From: Dermacentor variabilis
Taxonomy: Eukaryota > Arthropoda > Arachnida > Ixodida > Ixodidae
Reading direction: 5' to 3'
Assembly (NCBI RefSeq): GCF_050947875.1
Contig: NC_134570.1
Coordinates: forward strand, 209,217,750-209,281,749
DNA: 64,000 bases
Shown here: in pieces, positions 55,854 to 64,000 of the stretch
Position numbering within the stretch: position 1 is the first letter of the stretch
Layout: each line of letters begins with the position of its first letter
Notes under the pieces: generated by a model
Database searches by the model: none
What the model was told of the DNA's origin: nothing
The model's input: the letters and a program-made list of their open reading frames with translations, nothing else
Made by a program: the position numbers and the translations under genes

Positions 55854-57053
55854 ATGCCTGTCGACGCCAGCCAAACAACACCTTCGGCATCGCCAACATT
55901 GATTTGTCCTGGCTCAGTGCATCAACGCGATCCTCCGATCTTCAGCAGTTCCGGCGAATACGACGTAGAAGATTGGCTCGCGACATATGAGCGGGTGAGT
56001 GCCCACAATAAATGGGACGATGTTGCGAAGCTCAGTTACGTGAACTTCTTTCTCACAGGTGTCGCTAGCGTGTGGTACCACAACCACGTATCCGACCTCA
56101 GCAGCTGGCCTGATTTCAAGGCGCGCATTACGAAAGTCTTAGGTTTCCCTGAGGTGCGGAAGCTCCGTGCCGAAGAGCGCTTGCGCAGCCGTTCCCAGCA
56201 ACCCGGTGAAAACTTCACCAAGTACATAGGAAATGTTATGGACCTTTGCAAGCGGGTAGATTCATCGATGGCTGAGTCAGACAAGATACGTCACCTAATG
56301 AAGGGCATCGAAGACGACGCATTCCAAATGCTCCTCTCGAAAAGCCAGCGGACCATGGTCGAAGTCGCTGAAATTTGTCAAAAACTACGACGAACTTACG
56401 AGACAACGCCTACTCACTAGATGCTCTTCAGTCCCCGATATTCCATTGCAAGTTTAGCTGCTGTGATTGACAACGACCATCTGCACGGCCAAATCAAGGA
56501 ATTTATACGCTCCGAAGTCGCCTGCCATTTATCCCTACTCGCCGCCGTCCCAGGCCCTACGCCGTCCTTGGTTCCTACGTTGCGTCAGATGCTCCAGGAA
56601 CAAGTTTCCGAAGCTATTCAGTCCCCTCGCGCAACGCCACCATTACCTGTACCTCTAAGCTTCTCCAAGGTTGCAGCACGACCAACTCCATCGACTTTTT
56701 CAGCAGCACCGTTTGCTGCACCGCCACGTCCAATCCCTCCAGTGTACACCACCAGATCACCAGCTAGCACGCGACCCTGGCGTACACACGACAATCGCCC
56801 CGTGTGCTTCTTCTGTGGAATCCCTGGTCACGTAGCACGGCACTGTCGCCGTCGCTTATGGCTTCAAGGTAACGACCAGCCTGTCCGCTTCTACACTTCG
56901 CCAGCTTCGTCCTTCTCGCCACCAAATGACTCGCACTTGCCGTCTACGAGCAACGTCATTCCTTCTGCTCGTGATCATCGCTCGCCATCCCCTCGTCGCA
57001 GCTCCCTTAACCCCATGCGGCGGCGTGCGGCCCCATCGGAGCAGGAAAAGTAG
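55854..57053 (+). pseudogene. Gypsy D Gag
   Basis: The ATG at 55854 starts MPVDASQTTPSASPTLICPG. Capsid: YDVEDWLATYERVSAHNKWD, VWYHNHVSDLSSWPDFKARI, LRSRSQQPGENFTKYIGNVM, IRHLMKGIEDDAFQMLL. A frame slip near 56380 ends in a TAG at 56418-56420; the frame resumes at an ATG at 56421. The second half has GQIKEFIRSEVACHLSLL, a Pro-rich linker, the CCHC CFFCGIPGHVARHC and an R/S tail ending TAG. Pol overlaps in the -1 frame at gag cag gaa aag tag. Confidence 0.88.
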
Positions 57054-58768
57054 CTACCGCAGTTCAAGAGGTGAAAACTGCGTTCCAGTCGAACCGCACA
57101 AAGCCTCACTTTCTTCCGACGATCGTAATCGAAGTATCTGTAGAAAGAGTCGTCACATTGGCATTAGTCGACACAGGCGCCGCCGTTTCAGCAGTTAAGG
57201 AAGAACTTTGCCGCAAGCTTCGAGATTAATGACGCGCTTATCTGCGCGGTCACTCCTGACAACAAGTTCTCAGTGCATTACTCCTGTTGCCGCATGTACC
57301 GCCCGCATCGTCATTCAAGAACACACGTATACAGTCGAGTTTGTCGTCTTCTCATCCTGTTCGTACGACGTCATCTTGGGGTGGGACTTTCTTCCGTTCA
57401 TCAGGCCATCATTGATTTTCTCGTGCCGAAGTTGAATTTTCTCCGCTTCCCGATACCCGTTTACATGACTTTGACGATTTTTGGTGACAAACTGGCCGCT
57501 ACAGAAGACACCAAAATCCCTCCGCACTCTTCTGTGATTGCGAATACCTGCTCTACTTTTGCCACTGATACTACTGCCCTATTTATATCATCGGAGATTT
57601 TTCTTCGCCGACGGTGTTCGCTGTCCTAACTGTCAGTGGTGGCTGCACGCGACTGCTAGTTTCCAGCGCTAAGGCCACGCTTCTCTTCTTACGTCGTGGC
57701 GAGTGCCTCGGACGTCTTCAGCCTGCCGACTCAGTGACCATCTTTGACGCACCTCTTGACACACCTGTTCAGATGTGAAGTCGTTGACTGATAGCTTTAC
57801 TTGTTCCAAGCCTACGGCAGACGTCTTCCATAGCTCAGTAGATGCCCTCCTGAGCCCAACGCAGCGTTCGCAGCTCCTCAGCCTTTTACGGAAATACCAA
57901 TATACGTTCGACTGTCAACAAGTTCCACTAGGCCGCAGATCGACTGTACGTCACGAGATCGACACCGGCACCCACGCACCATTGCGCCAGAGGCCTTATC
58001 GTGTATCACACGCGGAGCGCCGTGTTATTGAAAATTATGTAAGCGAAATGCTTGAGCGGGGAGGGGTTCAACCCTATAATAGTCCCTAGGTGTCACCTGT
58101 AGTCCTGGTTAACGAAAAAAGATAGCTCAATTCGATTTTGCGTCGACTATCGCCGTCCTAATAACATAACTCGCAGAGACGTCTACCCTCTACCGCGCAT
58201 CGACGATGCTCCGGATTGTTTGGAAGGCGCAGAGTATGTTTCTTCGCTGGATTTACGCTCAGGCTATTGGCAAGTGCCTATGAATCCTGCTGATCGCCCG
58301 AAAACAGCCTTCGTGACCCCAGACGCCCTATATGAATTCAACGTTATGCCTTTTGGGCTTTGCAACGCCCCTGCAGCATTCAAAGAAATGATGGACAATC
58401 TCCTTCGTGGGTTAAAATGGAAGACATGCCTATGTTACCTTGACGATGTCGTCACCTTTTTTCCAGATTTTCCCATACATCTGTACCGTCTCGAACAAGT
58501 CCTGCAGTGCATCACCGAGGCAGGCCTCCAGTTCAACTTGAAGAAATGTCGCTGTGGAGCCAAGCACCTTGCAATACTTGGACACGTATCGAAAGATGGC
58601 ATACTACCTGAAGCTTCCAAACTTCGCGCCGTCGCCGAATTCCCGAAACCCACGTCCCTGAAAAAACTTCGGAGCTTTATCGGGCTCTGCTCCTACTTTC
58701 GTCGTTTCATCCGGAATATCGCTTCTATCATTGCTCCTTTGACTCAGCTGCTTCGCGGCCACACATGA
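57040..58768 (+). pseudogene. Gypsy D Pol, part 1 (protease and RT)
   Basis: In the -1 frame from the Gag end: VVTLALVDTGAAVSAVKEEL (protease DTG), a frame slip, then YDVILGWDFLPF. The RT has FDCQQVPLGRRSTV, APLRQRPYRVSHAERRVIEN, a TAG at 58087-58089 where relatives have Trp, a frame slip at about 58110, then [46 protein letters not shown] and [16 protein letters not shown]. It ends at a TGA at 58766-58768. Confidence 0.88.
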
Positions 58769-59560
58769 CTTTCTACTTAGGCCACAGCTTGCGACGATGT
58801 TTTTGAAACAATGCGGCGTTTGCTCATTTCGCCTCCCGTATTCCGCAATTTCGACCCCGCGGCCCTCACGGAAGATCACACCGACGCCAGCCGCGTAGGA
58901 CTTGTTGCCGTAATTGCACAGCGAAAAAGTAGGCATGATGAATACGTAGTAGCCTACGCAAGCTGAAAACTAACGAAAGCGGAATCCAACTAATCCGTCA
59001 CCGAAACGGAGTGCATGGCTATCATCTGGGCCCTTGGAAAATTCCGACCCTACATGTGCGGCCGCCCCTTCGACGTCGTTACAGATCACCATGCTCTAGG
59101 TTGGTTATCGATTTTAAAAGATCCGTCTGGCCGCCTTGCGCGATGGTCTCTACGGTTACAAGACTTCGACATACGCGTCATTTACCGGTCAGGCCGTAAA
59201 CACACCGACGCGGATCCCCTCTCTCAGTCGCCAACACCTAGTGACATAACTTGCATTTCAGTTATTGAATCGGCATTTTCGTCGCCTGTGCACGTCAACG
59301 TGGCTGTGGAGCAACGCAAAGATCCCTGGATTGCGGCACTTATGGATTGCATTTCGGACACTTCAACAACACGCCCTTCACGCGCTATCCGCCGCCAAGC
59401 TTATCATTTTGAGTTACGGGATGGTGTTCTCTATCGTCAAAATTACGCTTCCGGTGGTCGCAAATGGTTATTAGTAGACCCCCGCCATATGCGCACAGAT
59501 TTATGCTCCGCTCTCCATTCAGACCCGCAATGCGCCCATGCCGGCCTCTTCAAGACTTAG
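58769..59560 (+). pseudogene. Gypsy D Pol, part 2 (RNase H)
   Basis: After stops at about 58780 and 58965 the frame runs [19 protein letters not shown], then [51 protein letters not shown], a linker, and the start of the integrase zinc-binding domain FELRDGVLYRQN with HSDPQCAHAG, to a TAG at 59558-59560. Confidence 0.88.
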
Positions 59561-60580
59561 GCTAGGCTTCGCTCCCGCTTTTATTGGCGTGGCATGTATA
59601 CTTTTGTGCAAAAGTACATTCGCTCGTGCACAGCGTGCCAACGACGCAAGTTTCCTGCCCCTCGTCCTTCTGGTGCTATGCAGCCCATTTCTTGTCCGTC
59701 CCGACCATTCGACCGCGTCGGCATCGATCTCTACGGTCCTCTTCCCTGCACATCAGCTGGCAAGCGCTGGATTATTGTCGCTGTCGACCACCTCACCCAC
59801 TATGCAGAAATTGCGGCACTGCAAACACCGACAGCCCATGGCATTGCGTCCTTCCGCCTGCATCACTTCATACTGCGTCATGGGGCACCACGGGAACTTC
59901 TGAGTGACAGAGGGTGTGCGTTTCTTTCCGAAGTTTTTAACGCTCTTCTGACCGCGTGCCATACCGTCCGTCGCACCACTACGGCTTATCATCCGCAAAC
60001 GAACGGCATAACAGAACGGTTCAATCGCACCTTGGGCGACATGCTATCCATGTACATTACATCGGATCATACCAAATGGCACCTTGTTTTGCCATATGTT
60101 ACGTACGCCTCTAACGCCGCTTCACAGGCCACAACGGGATTTTCGCCATTCTTTCTCGTATATGGCCGTGAACCTACCTGTACACTGGACACCATTCTTC
60201 CCTACCGGCCTGACCCATCAGAGGGCACGTCTCTGTTTGAAGCCTCCAAGTATGCCGAAGAATGCCGTCAGCTGGCCCGTTCTTTCACGGCGGAAGACCA
60301 GAGTCTCCAAAAATTCCGTCGCGATAATGACCGACCTCCCTGCGCTTACCAGCCGGATTCACTAGCCTGGTTTTGGATACCTTCAAGCACCCCTGCTCTA
60401 TCCTCTAAACTTCTCGCTCAAGACCACTGTCCCTACAACGTCGTACAACAGACGACGCCGTTCAACTACGTCGTCGAGCCGCTAACGCCATCTACTGACT
60501 TGAGGCGTCGGGGACGCGAGACAGTGCACGTCCAGAGGCTTAAACCCTATTACAACCCCCTTGTCCGCGCTTCTCCTTGA
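59561..60580 (+). pseudogene. Gypsy D integrase
   Basis: After one stop: FVQKYIRSCTACQRRKFP (C-x2-C of the HHCC domain), the core VGIDLYGPLPCTSAGKRWII (first Asp), LLSDRGCAFLSE (second Asp) and NGITERFNRTLGDMLSMYI (Glu). The C-terminal domain has LSSKLLAQDHCPYNVVQQTT and VEPLTPSTDLRRRGRETVHV, to TGA. All three catalytic acids are present, unlike in B and C. The enzyme would join the element's DNA ends to the chromosome. Confidence 0.9.
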
Positions 60581-60616
60581 GTCGCCAGGATGGCTCCTGC
60601 TTCTCCAGGGGGCAGT

Positions 60617-60747
60617 TGCAGCGAAGAAAATTCGCGCGCCCTATGGACGCACTATCATCATCAGCCCGCCGACGAAGAGGTGCTCGCGCTCTCGGTGTCG
60701 GACGTTCGACTGAGACGGTCGCGTTCTGACTGCTCAATAAACCGCAT

Positions 60748-60750
<3 letters not shown>
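60617..60750 (+). repeat. Gypsy D 3' LTR
   Basis: TGCAGCGAAGAAAATTC... to ccgcattac, then (TA)n. Same length as the 5' LTR to within two bases. Confidence 0.85.

Positions 60751-60816
<66 letters not shown>
60751..60816. repeat. (TA)n microsatellite after gypsy D
   Basis: 33 TA units directly abutting the 3' LTR, matching the TA tract before the 5' LTR. Confidence 0.9.
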
Positions 60817-60817
<1 letters not shown>

Positions 60818-63344
60818 TAAGGACTGATTTTAGCATGCCGACTATAATGACATGCCTAAAGGCTCCTAAGACCAATCATGTTGCTCAAATTTTATGCTTG
60901 AATTCTAAATTTGAACGCAGGTCTACACGTCAAAGAAGTCTGCCTGTCAATATTTTGTGTTACGATTATATTAGAAAGAGAACGCTGCGAGTAGTGCAGC
61001 TGGCGCCGACAATGACTGTCTCGTGCGGCACAGTGCAAACGCAGCGAAAAGTGTGGGGACTGCCTCCCTAATCGGGAGATCGCAAGAGGCAGCGTCTGCA
61101 GTGTTGCCAACTCAGTCTGCTCTATTATCCCTGGATTGATACCCCAAAAAATCAGTAGATTGCGAAAGAAACTCCTAAAATTAATTTACAGTGAGGACGC
61201 TGTGTTTCACGGTGCCGCAGACACTTGTACGAGTTTCTGTTCACATCCTTATATGTCGTGTTGAATGATAAAGTAAATTGTTTTCTTTTTTACTCGGCTA
61301 ACCTTGCTCGTGACCGTCGATTCCACAAGTTGCCATTTCCTTTGGTAATGCGTCTACTGCATACAGAGCTCCTGGAACCATAACGTATCAGGTGCTGAGA
61401 AAGTAGAAATATTGCTAACTGCCAAGCATGCGTTCTCGAGTGCGCGATAGGTAAAAATGAAAAAAAAAAGTTTAGAAGTTTTGCTTTTACAAGCGCTGCG
61501 GAGCAGCTGTAATACCCAACCGCGATAATTCTTCGCCCTCTTTTGCGAAGGGAAGCAAGCAAGGGTTTCGAAAACGAAGCCTAGGCAGTCGCGCTGAACG
61601 CCCCCTTTGGCCAAAAGAGAAACACTGCGTTGCTAGAACCACCTGAATTACAGGTCCGCTGCAAGACTTGCCCGTACAGCCCTCAAGAGAACAGCGTCAC
61701 CTGATCCGCCCTCTCTAATTATGATGCTAGAATTAAAAGAAGTCGCGACTGACCATAGCGCCGCTATTTCTGGTGACTGCTTCTACGGGTACGCTCCTTC
61801 ACCTCTACTGGTAGCGCTAGAGAGTTAAGGCGCTAAATCCGGTAACCTTGCCAAAGTCTGCGTAGGTACTTATCAATATACATAGCATCGTAAATGGCGA
61901 GATAACTGCGTCCTTAAAAAAATCCCGTACACTTCGAGAAAGACGCTAGGTCCCTAAACATACCCGGAAAACCTCATATCTAGGGATGAATCCCTTGAGT
62001 TGGCATCCCTGAGCGCGTGGGTGACGGGTGGGCAACGTTAACTGCAGCCGCCGCAGACTGATCTCTTGTCGTGCAGCCCTTTGTTTTCGCATATGGTGTC
62101 GGTGGATGCGTTGGCCACATGTCTCATCGATGGCGTCATCGGTGAATGGACGACGGCAGGCTGCTCCAGAGCCATCTTGCAGCGGTCTTTGCTGTAGAGC
62201 CCCTCTACCGCGACACTACGCTTTTCTTCTCACGACTTTCGCCATAACCTTCTCATCCTCTTTTCACATCATGAGCCCCCCCCCCCCCCCCCACTGCACC
62301 CTCTTCCTCTACTTTTCGCCTAGCGCTCTCTTCGCTATCGGTGTCTTTCAGGCTCCGCTGAGATCCGCTTTCGCTCTTTCATCTTTCACTGTTCTCGTTC
62401 GCTCATTCCCGTCGAGTACGCCTAAGATGTCTAAGAGCTTCGCTGTCAAACGAAATGAGGGTCTTCATTCGGAGAGAGTGCACGCGGTATTTTGTTTAAT
62501 TATTTGAACGGAGGGTGGGGCAGGACTAAACAAAGAAAAAAAAGCCCCCTATAACGCGGCCAGTTAGCCGCTATTCGCTTCCTGATTCGAACGTGAAGAC
62601 CCTAACAAACAATTATAGCTGAAAGCCACAGAGTCACGTTTTGCCTGTCTATTGTGCGCTTACTGAATGCCCGGCGTTATGTACGAGAACGCCAAGCTCG
62701 AGTCCTGCGCTTAAATTCGCCATTGGCTCCGCGGAACAGAAAACAATATAAAAGAAAACGCAAACTTTAGTGACCTTGAGGAATTGCAATGAATATTCCA
62801 CAGAAAGTGCCTTTCTTTGTATATGGTATTAGCAAATTTTATATCCAGCAACAAACAGGGCATATATAGAATTCGTCCGCATTTGACGCGTAACATGTCT
62901 ATGTTTTTTTTGTTTGCAGATATAAACTTGCAGCTATATTAGATTCTTAAAGAGTAGCGGTAAAACGTGCGTTTGAAGCTTTCCATGTCTTTCATGTATC
63001 AGTTGCTCAGATTGCATACAGCTGGCAAGAACTTTTTAAAGCAGCTGGTACAGTTATCACCCGCAGATTGTTTTCTTTATTGCAAATTTGTGTTTCACCG
63101 GCCACAAAAAATAATTGTGCCGGACAGGCGTGCACCTTGAACAAGCACATCTGTTTCCTATTAATCTGTTATGTTAAACACGAAAGAGGTGTGCAGCAAT
63201 CGGTAAAGTTAGTCAGGCGAGTCTGCGAGCTCGTACAGGACACACATGTGCTATAATTATAGTTATAATTATAATTATAGCCTGACTTGCCAGCTACACT
63301 TTACCAGCATCACACACGAACGCAAACTGGAAAAAAATTCTCAC
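60817..63344. other. Large intron, right part; no gene recognised
   Basis: Only short frames. A 159-codon plus-strand frame (62028-62507) spans a 17-base C run (62276-62292) and matches nothing. At 63251-63280 there is a palindromic AT repeat (ctataattatag type). No exon with finger or SET motifs is seen on the minus strand. Confidence 0.5.
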
Positions 63345-63579
63345 CCTTTTTCTGCGTCCCTGAGGCACTTGACTTTCGCGTGTCAGCTGTTTCGTCCAAG
63401 AGGAGCAACTCCTCGAATGCTCCCACCGCCTTGCACGTTCTGTAATAAATGGCCCCGGCACGCTCAAAGGCGACCAAATTGGGGTCCTGTCCGGCCGGAG
63501 CGCTGTTCACGTAACGCATCCAGTTGGACAATGCCAGTGGGCGGCCGTCTACCAGGCGACCCTTGGTGCCTGTGTGAAC
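63345..63579 (-). CDS. PR/SET-domain exon of PRDM-like gene
   Basis: The minus strand after acceptor ggtcacttgcag encodes GRLVDG then NWMRYVNSAPAGQDPNLVAF, GAIYYRTCKAV and FEELLLLDETA. The order matches the C-terminal half of a PR/SET domain as in PRDM9-type proteins (NWMRYVNCAR...QNLVAF...I.YRTC...ELLVWYGDEY). SET domains methylate histone lysines, and many PRDM members have lost activity. Here the WYG triplet after ELL is replaced by LL-D, so the tyrosine normally there is missing. The exon ends aaaaagg|GTGAGA in phase 1; the final g plus 'at' of the exon at 25370-25523 forms a codon in the zinc-finger frame. The 5' half of the domain must lie upstream, outside the window. Confidence 0.88.
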
Positions 63580-64000
63580 CTGCAAGTGACCGGCCCATAA
63601 TGGCCCGACCTTCAGTGAATTGAATCTACAAGCGCTGCAGAAATACTTCGTTTCTCTGAATGGTGACAAAACGCGCGAGATGATGCCGTTAATTTAAGAA
63701 TGTGATTATCCAGGTATTGCAAAATCTCCGTCAAGTGTCCCCCACGGGATATAAGGGGCATTTTGTAAATCTTAATTGGGCTCTTTCCACGAGAAATTCA
63801 AATCAACACTCACTGTACTTTCTTATTTCAATATTTGAAGTTCAGGCTTATTGGTCATTCGTGATGGTCACATCACAATACTTCACTTTATTTTCATAAA
63901 AACCATTTCAAAGGTACTACATAAAGGGTAGATGATCAAATACGCATTAAAACAGATGTTCAACTTGCAATATGGGTTGCAACAGTTACGGCAAAGGCAG
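63580..64000. other. Intron upstream of the PR/SET exon
   Basis: The minus strand leads into the acceptor at 63580-63581. No further exon with SET motifs is visible up to the window edge. Confidence 0.5.

Larger units (their letters stand above)
55644..60750 (+). mobile_element. Ty3/gypsy element D (most complete of the family)
   Basis: 5.1 kb with ~135-bp LTRs, primer site tttggtgga two bases after the 5' LTR and purine tract ccagggggcagt before the 3' LTR. No nested insertions. Flanked by (TA)n on both sides. LTRs differ at a dozen or more positions, and pol has stops and frameshifts, so it is old and inactive, although the integrase catalytic triad is intact. Confidence 0.9.

Noticed and set aside
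62028..62507. A 159-codon plus-strand ORF
   Set aside because: Contains a poly-C run translated as proline, is Ser/Phe-rich and has no motif. Likely random in a GC-rich stretch.
1..64000. CRISPR arrays, bacterial operons, prophage or defence systems
   Set aside because: None seen. Spliced exons, SINEs and LINEs mark this as animal chromosomal DNA; the direct repeats are LTRs, a minisatellite and microsatellites.

Overview
The window looks like intergenic and intronic chromosomal DNA from a large, repeat-rich arthropod genome, most likely a hard (ixodid) tick. The basis is three copies of a tRNA-derived SINE with the sequence style I associate with tick genomes, plus BEL/Pao, Ty3/gypsy, I-clade, RTE-clade and Jockey-like retroelements, all with spliced C2H2/PR-domain host coding sequence around them. 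The species is inferred, not proven. Nothing prokaryotic is present: no operons, CRISPR or phage.

Host genes. The main result is a PRDM-like (PR/SET plus C2H2 zinc finger) gene on the minus strand, seen as three exons spread over about 44 kb: a PR/SET exon (63345-63579), a short zinc-finger exon (25370-25523) and a terminal zinc-finger exon (19085-19562) with a poly(A) signal at 19022-19027. Both splice phases match. The second splice rebuilds an exact C-x2-C-x12-H-x3-H finger. More 5' exons must lie beyond 64000. Weaker host candidates on the plus strand are a terminal exon encoding a membrane segment (4791-4958), a THAP-like first exon with a clean donor (20534-20640) and a possible first exon behind a CCAAT/CRE promoter (8279-8404).

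Layout. 1-10.1 kb: two long inverted-repeat elements (17-510, 6599-7430), a broken DDE transposase (2317-3500), a LINE RT scrap and a TIR MITE. 10.1-17.4 kb: a degenerate ~59-bp tandem repeat split by a very young BEL/Pao element (10663-17288; LTRs identical by eye, 5-bp TSD, one premature TAG). 17.4-25.9 kb: last two exons of the PRDM-like gene, SINEs and a degenerate transposon-derived ORF. 25.9-46.3 kb: nested retroelements inside the PRDM-like gene's large intron. An old minus-strand gypsy (A) is split by plus-strand gypsy B (28658-44696). B is split by an I-clade LINE (31772-37429) and an RTE-clade LINE (38039-43276). The RTE is itself split by a Jockey-like LINE (38148-40454). 47.1-60.8 kb: two further gypsies of B's family, C and D, back to back, each flanked by (TA)n. 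C carries a solo LTR, and a LINE fragment that contains another solo LTR. 60.8-64 kb: mostly featureless DNA plus the PR/SET exon.

How it fits together. The retroelements are parasites of one host intron, and target-site duplications give their relative order. BEL is the youngest. Every gypsy copy is disabled by stops, frameshifts or lost integrase residues. The retroelement proteins serve only retrotransposition; the PRDM-like gene would encode a nuclear DNA-binding regulator whose PR/SET domain lacks the usual WYG motif.
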